This document shows positions 18,516-27,634 of a stretch of 35,390 bases of DNA, piece by piece. Below the pieces are notes generated by a model. That model did no database searches, had not been told where the DNA came from, and worked only from the letters and a program-made list of their open reading frames with translations. Every line of letters begins with the position of its first letter. The first letter of the stretch is position 1. Origin of the DNA: Parcubacteria bacterium SG8_24 (GTDB taxonomy: Bacteria; Patescibacteriota; Patescibacteriia; SG8-24); assembly GCA_001303185.1 (NCBI GenBank), contig LJNP01000005.1, positions 5,669 to 41,058 of the forward strand. The letters run 5' to 3'. The position numbers were made by a program, and so were the translations under genes.

Positions 18516-19679
18516 TTACTTGCAGCAGGCGAAGGGAATCGCCTGGTTACAGGTGGTTAGGAATCCGGTGCCGCCGGTCACGCTGTCGAAGCGCCACATG
18601 CGGCCCAGATGGGAACTGTTGTTGGAAGACCAGGACTGACAGTCGTTGACCGGAGCGGTGAAGCCTGGCGGACCGCCCTGCACCCAAGCATCGACGCCGT
18701 TCAGGGCGGCGTCCTTGAGCTTGTCGGGCGGCCAGACTGAGGCACATTTGATGCTGTTGAGCATCTCGGCGGTCGAACAGACGTGGGCCCCGGTACCGAA
18801 ACCGGCACAGAGACTGTTGGCGTTGAAATATCCTGAAGCCGCGCCGTTGAGGTGTCCGGTATAGGTCAGCGCAGTGACGCCGACGAAGACCGGACCGAAA
18901 CAACCCAGGGTGTCCAGGTCGCCATCGGCGGACAGGGTCATCGCGTCATCGGCCCCGCCGGACCGGAACAGCAGGCCGTCCGCCGCGTCGTCCATGCCGA
19001 TGAACCATCGCTCGTTCATCTGGCGGGCCAGGGCGACGCCGGTCCAGAGACCACTCGCCGTGTTCTGGTTGAGCCGCAGCATCGCCGTGTCCGAGGTCGA
19101 CCAGATGTCCAACGGATAACCCGGACCGGTATGACCGACCGCTACCCGTCCTCCGGTCCCAGCATACAGCGTCGGATACCAGGAGACGGCCACGCCGGCC
19201 GTGCCGGCCGGAGCGGTATTCCAGGTGAACCCGCCGGTGTCCCATTCCATGAACAAGGCGGGGTCGCCGGTCGCAAAATAGGTGCCAGTCGACAGGTTGT
19301 CACCATCGACGTTCCAGGCCAGACCGTACCGGCTGCCGCCGTCCTGCTGGGTCATCCGAAAATTGCCATTAGCGCTCTCTGAGGTCCATTTCCGCAGACC
19401 GGAGGGCGATGATATCTCGCCGCCCAGCGTGATGTCCCCGTCGATGTCGATGGAGGCGCTGACCTGTTTGGTCCCGCTCGATTCGAAATTCCAGATCGTG
19501 ATCGGGACATTGCCGCCCGGCGGGTCCTCGGAGGGCGGCTGATAGGTGGCGGCCCTGACCATGTGGACGGTCACGCCGATCGCCAGACCGACGGCAACGA
19601 ACATCAATACCGACAACAGTCCCGAACCGACCGTCTTTCCGGTCAGTTGAGCTTCTTTTTGGCCGTCACGGTGGCGCAT
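18516..19679 (-). CDS. Secreted surface protein with fibre-like shaft and Cys-containing C-terminal domain
   Basis: N-terminal TM; YPLDIWSTSDTAMLRLNQN and MTLSADGDL fibre-like segments; C-term HVCSTAEML...PFACC; 16 bp before the 1584-aa ORF. Confidence 0.75.
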   Translation of the reverse strand: MRHRDGQKEAQLTGKTVGSGLLSVLMFVAVGLAIGVTVHMVRAATYQPPSEDPPGGNVPITIWNFESSGTKQVSASIDIDGDITLGGEISSPSGLRKWTSESANGNFRMTQQDGGSRYGLAWNVDGDNLSTGTYFATGDPALFMEWDTGGFTWNTAPAGTAGVAVSWYPTLYAGTGGRVAVGHTGPGYPLDIWSTSDTAMLRLNQNTASGLWTGVALARQMNERWFIGMDDAADGLLFRSGGADDAMTLSADGDLDTLGCFGPVFVGVTALTYTGHLNGAASGYFNANSLCAGFGTGAHVCSTAEMLNSIKCASVWPPDKLKDAALNGVDAWVQGGPPGFTAPVNDCQSWSSNNSSHLGRMWRFDSVTGGTGFLTTCNQAIPFACCK

Positions 19680-19716
19680 AATACCGACAGGTCATTGATT
19701 CGATAAGGTCGAATCT

Positions 19717-19725
19717 ATAATACCA
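19717..19725 (-). promoter_or_regulatory. Extended -10 element TGGTATTAT for the fibre operon
   Basis: Minus strand atatggtattatag; overlaps a + strand TATAAT at 19716-19721. Confidence 0.4.
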
Positions 19726-19831
19726 TATTAATAGAGGACTTTCATGCCAACCGACGATTTATCCACAATCGACGATGACGAGCCGGCCATCGGGCGGTAT
19801 ACTGAGGTCAGAATTCAATCATCAGAGAGTT

Positions 19832-20578
19832 ATGCCACCAAAACAATCCGCCAATAACCCACCCCCGTCCGGCTCGTCCACGCCAGTGATCCTGGCCGTC
19901 GTGCTCGCTATCGTCGGCTTCGGAGCCGGCTATATCCTGGGTGGCGCCATGAAATACGAAAAAGGGTATCAGGCCGGCCAACAGGCGGCCGAATCGTCGG
20001 TACAGGAGAAGCTGATCGCCACCGGACTGGTCCCGGAGGCGGTGTTCGAGGACACGCCGGTCATGGCTGTCAGCGGCGAAGTGACGGAGGTCGGTTCCGC
20101 ATACATCATGGTGCGGGCGAGGATGCAGATGGACGTCCTGAGCGAACCGGAGCAGCGGGACCTGCGGGTCGAGATCGGCAAGGATACGGTAATCCGGATA
20201 CGCCGGGAGCTGACACCGGAAGAGATGTCGGCAGCGGACCTGGAATACTCCCGGCAGGTCGAGGAATATCAGGCCGAGATGGCGGCAGCGACTCCGGAGG
20301 AGGCTGCTCTGATCCAACTTCCCCCGCCCCCGGCGCCGTTCCGTTATGAGACGATATCCCTTGACGATATCGAGATAGGCAAGGTCGTGACCGTCGGATC
20401 GGCCACCGACCTGCGCCAGGCCACCTCATTCACCGCCGTGACGATAGACATGTTCGTCCCGGCTGAACTGCCGGAGCCGGATGACATTGTCGAGATCGTT
20501 CCTACAGGGCCGCCGGTGGAGGAACCTCTGCCGGAAGAGCCGCTGATGCCCGAAGGTGAGGAGATGCCGATGGAATAG
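19832..20578 (+). CDS. Hypothetical single-TM protein with acidic/Pro-rich C-terminus
   Basis: MPPKQSANN... TM VILAVVLAIVGFGAGYILGGAM; followed by terminator. Confidence 0.7.
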   Translation: MPPKQSANNPPPSGSSTPVILAVVLAIVGFGAGYILGGAMKYEKGYQAGQQAAESSVQEKLIATGLVPEAVFEDTPVMAVSGEVTEVGSAYIMVRARMQMDVLSEPEQRDLRVEIGKDTVIRIRRELTPEEMSAADLEYSRQVEEYQAEMAAATPEEAALIQLPPPPAPFRYETISLDDIEIGKVVTVGSATDLRQATSFTAVTIDMFVPAELPEPDDIVEIVPTGPPVEEPLPEEPLMPEGEEMPME

Positions 20579-20603
20579 GTGACCGCCTCTGACCGAAAAC
20601 AGG

Positions 20604-20630
20604 ACCGCGCCGGTTCTCCGGCGCGGTTTT
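20604..20630 (+). terminator. Intrinsic terminator
   Basis: accgcgccgg-ttct-ccggcgcggt-ttt. Confidence 0.8.
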
Positions 20631-20679
20631 CGTTTCGGCCGATGGCGATATCAGGACAGGAAGTGAAGTACGGAAACGA

Positions 20680-20700
20680 AAAAAGGGGGTCGGATGACCC
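20680..20700 (-). terminator. Intrinsic terminator for the 20735-21319 gene
   Basis: Minus strand gggtc-atcc-gacccccttttttcg. Confidence 0.6.
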
Positions 20701-20734
20701 ACTGTCTTAGACGTCGACAACGTGACCGCCGAAG

Positions 20735-21319
20735 CTAATCACCGCCTTTCAGCATCACCATGCTGGCTATCGGTGCCACTATCCAGACGAAACGGCTGAT
20801 GTCGGAAGCGAAGAGCTGCTGGGTCAGGGGCGCCAGATGATCGATCGCCTCGGCCGGCAGGAAGGACAGGGTGATGCTCACCAACAGGCCGACGTGGAAC
20901 ACCGAGAATACCAGCACCTGCCACCAGGATCCGGCGGCCAGCTCGCCGAAGGTCTTCATCAGCGCCGAACGCGACAGCAGGAAGAACAGCAGGACGAAGA
21001 TGCCGATGAAGGTGGTGATACGGAAGGCGAAATAGTCGCCGACATTGATGTTGGCGTCCCAGGTACCGAGAAACGGCGCGTTGGAGACCACGGCCAGCGC
21101 CATGTAGATCGAGACCAGGATGACGATGATCCGATCCCGACCCAGTGACATGCCGTACAAAAACACCGTCACGATGAAGAACATGACGATGAACAGGTCC
21201 CACGTAGGCGCGGACCAGTCGATGCTGGACAGATATGTGGCCAGGTCGGTGCCTATATGGACCGCTCCCTCCGCTGATTCGCTGCCAGTGGCGGCCACAG
21301 CTGTGGCGAACAGGCTCAT
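20735..21319 (-). CDS. Polytopic hypothetical membrane protein
   Basis: 194 aa with several hydrophobic segments; extended -10 promoter upstream. Confidence 0.7.
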   Translation of the reverse strand: MSLFATAVAATGSESAEGAVHIGTDLATYLSSIDWSAPTWDLFIVMFFIVTVFLYGMSLGRDRIIVILVSIYMALAVVSNAPFLGTWDANINVGDYFAFRITTFIGIFVLLFFLLSRSALMKTFGELAAGSWWQVLVFSVFHVGLLVSITLSFLPAEAIDHLAPLTQQLFASDISRFVWIVAPIASMVMLKGGD

Positions 21320-21362
21320 GGTCTATCGGGATGACCTTAGGTAAGGGGAATCCTTCACACTC

Positions 21363-21371
21363 ATTATACCA
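21363..21371 (-). promoter_or_regulatory. Extended -10 promoter element TGGTATAAT
   Basis: Minus strand gatatggtataatgag. Confidence 0.5.
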
Positions 21372-21404
21372 TATCCGAATCGGGCCCGTCACCCCCTCCG
21401 GGAA

Positions 21405-22466
21405 TCAGTCCGGCCACTCCTCGAGCAGGCGTCGCTGCTTGCGGTTGAGACGTCTGGGGATACGGATGACCGCCTCGACCAGATGATCGCCCCGTCCGGA
21501 GCGCCTCAGGTGCGGGATGCCCTTGCCGCGCAGCCGGAAGACCTGTCCGGGCTGCGTCCCGGCCGGTATCTTCAGGTCCACCCGGCCGTCCAGGGTCGCC
21601 ACCGGTATCTTGCCGCCCAGGGCCGCCAGGGCGAAGGATATCTCCGCCTTGGACCTCACATCGAAGCCGTCCCGAGAGAATCCGGCATGTGGCCTGACCC
21701 GCACCGCCACGTAGAGATCCCCGGGGCTGCCACCGAACGGCGCCGCCTCGCCCTCGCCGGAGATGCGCAGTATCTCGCCGTCGGCGATACCGGCCGGTAT
21801 CTTCAGTTCCAGTTTCTTGGCGTCCTTGGAGATGGTGGTGCCGCCGCAGGTCCGGCAGGCCTTTTCCGGCACGCGCCCGCGGCCCTGACACCGGTCGCAG
21901 GTCCGCATCGTCTGGAAGCTGCCCAGGATCGTCTGCTGCACCTGCCGCACCTGACCGCTGCCGGCGCACTGGATGCACTCGATGATCTTCGACCCCGGCT
22001 CGGCGCCGTCGCCGCCGCAGGAAGGGCAACTCACGGTCTTGTACAGGTCGATCGTCTTGTCCGTCCCGAAAGCCGCCTCCTCGAAGGACACGGCGACGTC
22101 CATCTCGATGTGCCGGCCCTGAGCCGGCCGGGACCGCCGCGCCCCGGCCCCGAAGATGTCGCCGAACATCTCGGAAATATCGCCGAAACCGAAATTGAAT
22201 CCCCGACCTCCGGGACCGAAGCCGCTGAAATCGAAACCGCCCGGCTGTCCGCCCATCTGCTCAAAGGTGGTCCCGAACTGGTCGTACTGCTGCCGCTTCT
22301 CCGGGTTGCCGAGCACCTGATAGGCCTCGTTGATCTCCTTGAAGCGGCTCTCATCACCGCCCTTGTCAGGATGGTGCTCCTTGGCCAGGTTACGGAAAGC
22401 CTTCTTGATGTCCTCAGGCGAGGCATCGCGGCCCACGCCCAAGATCTTGTAGTAATCCTTCGCCAT
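21405..22466 (-). CDS. dnaJ: Chaperone DnaJ
   Basis: J domain with HPD (KEHHPDKGG), G/F region, CxxCxGxG zinc repeats. Confidence 0.97.
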   Translation of the reverse strand: MAKDYYKILGVGRDASPEDIKKAFRNLAKEHHPDKGGDESRFKEINEAYQVLGNPEKRQQYDQFGTTFEQMGGQPGGFDFSGFGPGGRGFNFGFGDISEMFGDIFGAGARRSRPAQGRHIEMDVAVSFEEAAFGTDKTIDLYKTVSCPSCGGDGAEPGSKIIECIQCAGSGQVRQVQQTILGSFQTMRTCDRCQGRGRVPEKACRTCGGTTISKDAKKLELKIPAGIADGEILRISGEGEAAPFGGSPGDLYVAVRVRPHAGFSRDGFDVRSKAEISFALAALGGKIPVATLDGRVDLKIPAGTQPGQVFRLRGKGIPHLRRSGRGDHLVEAVIRIPRRLNRKQRRLLEEWPD

Positions 22467-22505
22467 GCTGATTGATGACGGCCGCCTCCGGTCGGACGGA
22501 TGGAC

Positions 22506-22781
22506 TCACTCCACCTTGAATCCGACCTCGCCCCTGGTCGCCGTGCCTTCGACAGTCTGCGGCAGCTCGGTCTCTACCTTGCCGAACTGCGCCTCGTAAT
22601 CGCCGATCTGCTTCTGCAGGAGCAGCATGATGCGCTTGGCGTGCTTCGGTGACAGGACGTACATCCTGGCCGGGCCGCCGGACATCATGATCAGCCGGAA
22701 CTGCTCCTCGTCGAAGTTGGCGATGACGTTCTGCAACGCGTGCGCCGGCGCCTCGAGCGCTATCTGTTTCTGTTCGGACAT
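22506..22781 (-). CDS. DUF3467-like small protein inside the dnaK operon
   Basis: 91 aa; FRLIMMSGGPARMYVLSPKHAKRIMLLLQKQIGDYEAQFGKV resembles the DUF3467 LSPxHAK...YExxFG pattern. Confidence 0.65.
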   Translation of the reverse strand: MSEQKQIALEAPAHALQNVIANFDEEQFRLIMMSGGPARMYVLSPKHAKRIMLLLQKQIGDYEAQFGKVETELPQTVEGTATRGEVGFKVE

Positions 22782-22792
22782 AAATCCTGGTC

Positions 22793-24709
22793 TTATTCTT
22801 TCTTCTCCTCAAACTCGGCCTCGATCGGTCCCTCGTCTTTCTTCTCCTCCTCGCTGGGCGGACCGCCGGTGCCCGGAGCAGCTCCCCCGGCCGCCTGCTG
22901 CGCCGCCTGCTCCTGCTGGTAGAGCTCGCCGCCCACCTTGGTGGCGATATCGGTCAACTCGTCGGCGGCGCGCTTGATCGCCGCCCCGTCGTCCGAATCC
23001 TTCACTTTCTTGAGCGCCTCGAGCTTCTCCTCGACCTGCTTCCGCTTGTCCTCGGCGATCTTGTCCTTATGCTCGCGGAGCATCTTCTCCGTGGTATAGA
23101 CCATGGCTTCGGCATTGTTCCTGAGCTCGACCAATTCGCGCTTCTTCTTGTCCTCTTCGGCGTGCGACTCGGCGTCCTGCTTCATCCGCTCGACCTCTTC
23201 CTTGGAGAGCCCGGTCGAGGCGGTGATGGTTATCTTCTGCTCCTTGCCCGAGGCCTTATCCTTAGCCGCCACCGACAGGATGCCGTTGGCGTCGATGTCG
23301 AAAGAGACCTCGATCTGCGGGATGCCGCGCGGCGCCGGCGGGATACCGTCCAGGATGAACCGGCCGAGCGTCTTGTTGTCGACCGACATCTCGCGCTCGC
23401 CCTGCAGCACGTGTATCTCCACCGACGGCTGGTTGTCGGCGGCGGTGGAGAAGGTCTGGGTCTTGGAGGTCGGGATAGTGGTATTGCGTTCGATCAGCCG
23501 GGTCATGACGTTACCCAAGGTCTCGATGCCGAGCGACAGCGGCGTGACATCGAGCAACAGCACGTCCTTGACGTCGCCCTGCAGCACCCCAGCCTGAACG
23601 GCGGCGCCGATCGCCACCACCTCGTCCGGATTGACGCTTACGTTCGGCTTCTTGCCGAAGAACTTCTCCACGGTCCCCATGACCAGGGGCATGCGGGTCA
23701 TGCCGCCGACCATGATCACTTCACCGATCTCCTCCTTGGGTATCTTGGCGTCATCCAGGGCCCGCTGGCAGGGTTCGGTCGTCTTCTCGACCAGGTCCCG
23801 CACCAGCTCCTCGAGCTTGGCCCGGTTCATCTTCATCACCAGATGTTTCGGCCCGGCCGAATCTGAGGTGATGAAGGGCTGGTTGATCTCCGTCTCCGTA
23901 GCCGTAGAGAGCTCGATCTTGGCCTTCTCCGCCGCCTCCTTGATGCGCTGGACCGCCAGCGGGTCCTTGGACAGGTCGATTCCCTCCTGCTTGCGGAACT
24001 CCTCGACGATCCAGTTGATGATGCGCTGGTCGAAATCATCGCCCCCCAGATGGGTGTCGCCGTTGGTCGCCTTGACCTCGACCGTGTCTTCGGCCACCTC
24101 CAGCACGGACACGTCGAAGGTGCCGCCGCCCAGGTCATAGACCACGATCTTGCCGCCCTGCTTCTTGTCGAAACCGTAAGCCAAGGCCGCGGCGGTCGGT
24201 TCGTTGATGATGCGCCGCACCTTGACGCCGGCGATCTCCCCGGCGTCCTTGGTGGCCTGTCGCTGGGAATCGTCGAAATAGGCCGGCACGGTGATGACCG
24301 CCTCACCGATCGTCTCGCCGAGCTTCTCTTCGGCGTCGGCCTTCATCTTCTGCAGCACCATGGCCGAGATCTCCTGCGGGGCGTATTCCTTGCCGGCCAT
24401 GACCACCTTGACCCCCTCGCCGCTCTGCTGGAGCTTGAACGGCAGGAGCCGGGCCTCGTGCTGGACCTCCTCGTCCTGCCAGCGCCGGCCGATGAACCGC
24501 TTGATCGAATACAACGTGTTCTCCGGATTTACCACGGACTGGCGTTTGGCCATCTGACCGACCAGTCTCTCGTTGTTCTTGGTCACGGCGACCACCGACG
24601 GCGTGGTCCGCGCGCCTTCCTTGTTCTCCACGACCTTCGGCTGACCGCCCTCGATGACCGCCATGCAGGAATTGGTCGTGCCGAGATCTATCCCTAGTAT
24701 CTTTCCCAT
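22793..24709 (-). CDS. dnaK: Molecular chaperone DnaK
   Basis: [21 protein letters not shown] and full-length Hsp70 motifs. Confidence 0.99.
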   Translation of the reverse strand: MGKILGIDLGTTNSCMAVIEGGQPKVVENKEGARTTPSVVAVTKNNERLVGQMAKRQSVVNPENTLYSIKRFIGRRWQDEEVQHEARLLPFKLQQSGEGVKVVMAGKEYAPQEISAMVLQKMKADAEEKLGETIGEAVITVPAYFDDSQRQATKDAGEIAGVKVRRIINEPTAAALAYGFDKKQGGKIVVYDLGGGTFDVSVLEVAEDTVEVKATNGDTHLGGDDFDQRIINWIVEEFRKQEGIDLSKDPLAVQRIKEAAEKAKIELSTATETEINQPFITSDSAGPKHLVMKMNRAKLEELVRDLVEKTTEPCQRALDDAKIPKEEIGEVIMVGGMTRMPLVMGTVEKFFGKKPNVSVNPDEVVAIGAAVQAGVLQGDVKDVLLLDVTPLSLGIETLGNVMTRLIERNTTIPTSKTQTFSTAADNQPSVEIHVLQGEREMSVDNKTLGRFILDGIPPAPRGIPQIEVSFDIDANGILSVAAKDKASGKEQKITITASTGLSKEEVERMKQDAESHAEEDKKKRELVELRNNAEAMVYTTEKMLREHKDKIAEDKRKQVEEKLEALKKVKDSDDGAAIKRAADELTDIATKVGGELYQQEQAAQQAAGGAAPGTGGPPSEEEKKDEGPIEAEFEEKKE

Positions 24710-24759
24710 AATGTCCTCAGTTTGGGTTTCTTCGGTTTCTTATTCTCATTCCCGTCAGT

Positions 24760-25374
24760 TCATTCCGCGACTATCACCTTGGCCGGCCGGATGATCCGGT
24801 CGTGCAGCCGATAGCCCGGTTCGACCACCTCAGCTACCGTATCCGCCGCCAACCCCTCGCGCTTGTCCCGCATCACCGCCTCATGGATCGAAGGGTCGAA
24901 AGGCACCTCCACCTCGGCGATCGCGGTCACTCCGGCCTCCTTGAGCACGGAATCGAACTGGTCCCTGACATGACCGATACCCTCGATCCACTTGCCGACG
25001 GCATCGGCCGGAGCGGACCCTTCGGCCAGGTCGGGCTTCTGGTCGCAGGCTTTCTTCAGGTTGTCGACTGCCGGCAGCAGCTTCTCGCAGAATGACTGGG
25101 CGGCGTACTTGGCGTATTCCTGGCGCAGCCGTTCCAAGTCCCGTTTCAGGTTAGCGTAGTCGGCGGCGGCCCGCTTCCAGCCGGCCAAGTATTCCTCCGC
25201 CCGCTCCGGAGCGGCCGGACCTTCCGTCGTCGCCCCGTCGGCCGGGGCCGGCGGCTCGCCGACGGCTGGAGTATCGGAACCGGTATCACCTGGAGTCTCG
25301 CCTCCGGCCGGTACGGACTCGGGGACAGCCGCCCCTTCCGTGACCTCTTCCTGAATATCCTTATCTTCATCCAT
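24760..25374 (-). CDS. grpE: Nucleotide exchange factor GrpE
   Basis: Acidic N-term, coiled coil, DPSIHEAVMRDKREGLAADTVAEVVEPGYRLHDRIIRPAKVIVAE. Confidence 0.95.
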   Translation of the reverse strand: MDEDKDIQEEVTEGAAVPESVPAGGETPGDTGSDTPAVGEPPAPADGATTEGPAAPERAEEYLAGWKRAAADYANLKRDLERLRQEYAKYAAQSFCEKLLPAVDNLKKACDQKPDLAEGSAPADAVGKWIEGIGHVRDQFDSVLKEAGVTAIAEVEVPFDPSIHEAVMRDKREGLAADTVAEVVEPGYRLHDRIIRPAKVIVAE

Positions 25375-25395
25375 AGGAATGATGATGATCGTGAT

Positions 25396-26118
25396 TTATC
25401 GGCGCGCCTCCTCCAGAATCTCGTGCAGGAAACGCATCAAGGTGACGTTGGTGTCGTAATCCATCCGTTTCGGTCCGATTATCCCGAACAGGCTGACGGC
25501 GGATCCGGACCGGTGGCAGTGCAGGGTAACGGAACTCAGCTCCGGCGAGAGCGGATTCTCGGTGCCGATCAGCACCTCACAACCGTCGTCGTCCTCCCCG
25601 CACAATCGGGTCGCCAGCCGGTCGAAATCGTCGAGCGCCCGCGAGACCTCGACGTACCGCCCGCTCTCCCGCAGTTCCGGCTGACTGAACAGGTTGGCGA
25701 TGCCGCTGAACAGCGTGGTGCCCCGACCGGAACGGAGGAAAGCCAGGCCGCCGGTGAGCTCGGCCATGGTCCGGATCAGTTCCGCCGAGGCCGCTTCGGC
25801 CTCGCGTCGCAGGCGCTCCACCGCCTGCAGCAATGGATCGCGCCAGTCGTTCTCCAACGGCGCCTGACCGACGAATTCCTCGACGAAATAGCGGTACCCG
25901 TCCTCCGTGGGGATCCGGCCGGCCGAGGTATACGGCTGTTCCAGCAGGCCCATCTCCTCCAGATCGGCCATGTCGTTGCGGATGGTGGCCGGAGACACGC
26001 CGAAGCCGTACTCGGTAACGATCGTCTCCGAGCCGATCGGCTCGGCGGAACGGATATGCTCCCGCACCACGGCCTCGAACACCAGCCTTTTCCTCATTTC
26101 AGCGCCGGTCATAACCAT
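25396..26118 (-). CDS. hrcA: Heat-inducible repressor HrcA (short form)
   Basis: SPATIRNDMADLEEMGLLEQPYTSAGRIPTEDGYRYFV; C-term FGIIGPKRMDYDTNVTLMRFLHEIL. Confidence 0.95.
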   Translation of the reverse strand: MVMTGAEMRKRLVFEAVVREHIRSAEPIGSETIVTEYGFGVSPATIRNDMADLEEMGLLEQPYTSAGRIPTEDGYRYFVEEFVGQAPLENDWRDPLLQAVERLRREAEAASAELIRTMAELTGGLAFLRSGRGTTLFSGIANLFSQPELRESGRYVEVSRALDDFDRLATRLCGEDDDGCEVLIGTENPLSPELSSVTLHCHRSGSAVSLFGIIGPKRMDYDTNVTLMRFLHEILEEARR

Positions 26119-26132
26119 GATTATTCAAGATA

Positions 26133-26159
26133 TTAGCACTCTCCATTAATGAGTGCTAA
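26133..26159. promoter_or_regulatory. CIRCE operator
   Basis: TTAGCACTC-N9-GAGTGCTAA, perfect consensus. Confidence 0.98.
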
Positions 26160-26164
26160 CTCAC

Positions 26165-26192
26165 ATGATAGTACGAAAAAATCCCCTGTCAA
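26165..26192 (-). promoter_or_regulatory. hrcA operon promoter TTGACA-N16-TATCAT
   Basis: Minus strand ttgaca-ggggattttttcgtac-tatcat just upstream of CIRCE. Confidence 0.7.
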
Positions 26193-26197
26193 GGGGA
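26176..26197 (-). terminator. Intrinsic terminator of the SPFH gene overlapping the hrcA -35
   Basis: Minus strand tcccct-tgac-agggga-tttttt. Confidence 0.7.
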
Positions 26198-26224
26198 CCG
26201 TTCCGTGGTCGTAAGCCGGCCGGA

Positions 26225-26845
26225 TCAGGACTCCGCCGACTTGCCCTTCTCCCCGTTCTCCTGTCCCTCCTGACGCTCGCCGCTGGCGTGTCCGATCTCC
26301 GAAAGCAGGACATTCTCGACGAAGATGCCGCGCGGATAGAAGATGCGTTCCAGCTCGTTCTTGGCCTCGACTTCCACCGCGTCCCGTCGGGTGGAAACGA
26401 TATCCTGGTAATCGTAACGGGAAGCGATCATCCGCATCCGGCTGCGGATCGTCGGACGGACGATCTTGGAGACGAAATCCTCGCCGATCGTCTGCCAGAT
26501 CATCGGAATCTGGTTGATGTCCAGCCGCAGCAGCACCGTACCCTCGATAGAAATGCGCTTGCCGTCCAGGGTCTGGGCGACGACCGGCGTATCCCCGAGC
26601 GCCTGGATGTTCTCCGGGTTGAACCGCCGGCTGATCGAATATTCCAGCGTCTGGGTGTTGAACAGCTTGGCCTTCTGCCAGAACGGTATCTTGAGATGCA
26701 GTCCGGGCGTCAGCACCTTCTTGAGCACTCCCCGGCCCAGATCGTAGACGCAGGCCACATAACCCGGCGGCACGTATACGAAAAGGCCCTTGAGCACGTC
26801 CTCAACGACGAAGGAATACATTATCTTGTCCAAACTTTCCGCCAT
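26225..26845 (-). CDS. SPFH/band-7 domain protein
   Basis: GLFVYVPPGYVACVYDLGRGVLKKVLTPGLHLKIPFWQKAKLFNTQTLEYSI pattern. Confidence 0.85.
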   Translation of the reverse strand: MAESLDKIMYSFVVEDVLKGLFVYVPPGYVACVYDLGRGVLKKVLTPGLHLKIPFWQKAKLFNTQTLEYSISRRFNPENIQALGDTPVVAQTLDGKRISIEGTVLLRLDINQIPMIWQTIGEDFVSKIVRPTIRSRMRMIASRYDYQDIVSTRRDAVEVEAKNELERIFYPRGIFVENVLLSEIGHASGERQEGQENGEKGKSAES

Positions 26846-26933
26846 ATTCCCGCTTATCCAGTCTGTTATCTCTGAAGTTTACCCGGCAATCTACCACGAA
26901 TCCAGCCGACTAGCAAGACCGCCGGGGGCCGGG

Positions 26934-27632
26934 TCAGCCCGGCGGTTCCTTACCCAGCCGGAAGAAGGTCTTACGGATGGCGAAGACGATCATGGTGAAG
27001 ACCATCGAGGTGAGGACGAAAATCGACTTCACCGTCGGCAGGATCATCAACACCACGAAGGTGAAGACCGGGAAGAGCATCAGATACATCACGTCCGATT
27101 TGGTGACCAGGTGTTCGCGCTGCTTCTGGACCGTATAGGTGTTGACGAAAAGCAGGACGGCGACCACTCCGGGCCAGAAGACGCTCTTCTCCGCCAGATC
27201 GAAACCGAGGAAGAAGGTGTTCACCTGGTCGGGCACCCGCACCCAGGCGTAGAGCATCTCGTGGCGGGTGAAACGCACGCCGCTGACGAACACCTGATAG
27301 AGCAGCACCAGCACCACCGCCTGGACACCCAGCAGGAAGACCTTGGACCAGTAGTTGACCCGGTGTTCCTTGAGCATCTGCCGGATCATCTCCTTGCGCT
27401 TCACCGGATCGGCCTTGAAATCGCGTTCGATGGCCGCGATGCGCCGGTTCAGCTTCTCGTAACGGAAGCGGTTGCGCTCGTCGAGGACACTCAGGGGCAG
27501 CAGCACCAACCGCAACAGTACGGTAAGCTCGATGATGGCCACCCCCATGTTGCCGAAAGCCGGCCCGTTATACAGGAACATCAGGAAATTGAGGAGTGGA
27601 GTGTAGAGATAGTCGTGCCAGAAGGCCCCCAT
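26934..27632 (-). CDS. yidC: YidC/Oxa1-family membrane insertase (minimal)
   Basis: YNGPAFGNMGVAIIELTVLLRLVLLPLSV (TM Arg), long cytosolic helix, further TMs. Confidence 0.85.
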   Translation of the reverse strand: MGAFWHDYLYTPLLNFLMFLYNGPAFGNMGVAIIELTVLLRLVLLPLSVLDERNRFRYEKLNRRIAAIERDFKADPVKRKEMIRQMLKEHRVNYWSKVFLLGVQAVVLVLLYQVFVSGVRFTRHEMLYAWVRVPDQVNTFFLGFDLAEKSVFWPGVVAVLLFVNTYTVQKQREHLVTKSDVMYLMLFPVFTFVVLMILPTVKSIFVLTSMVFTMIVFAIRKTFFRLGKEPPG

Positions 27633-27634
27633 AT

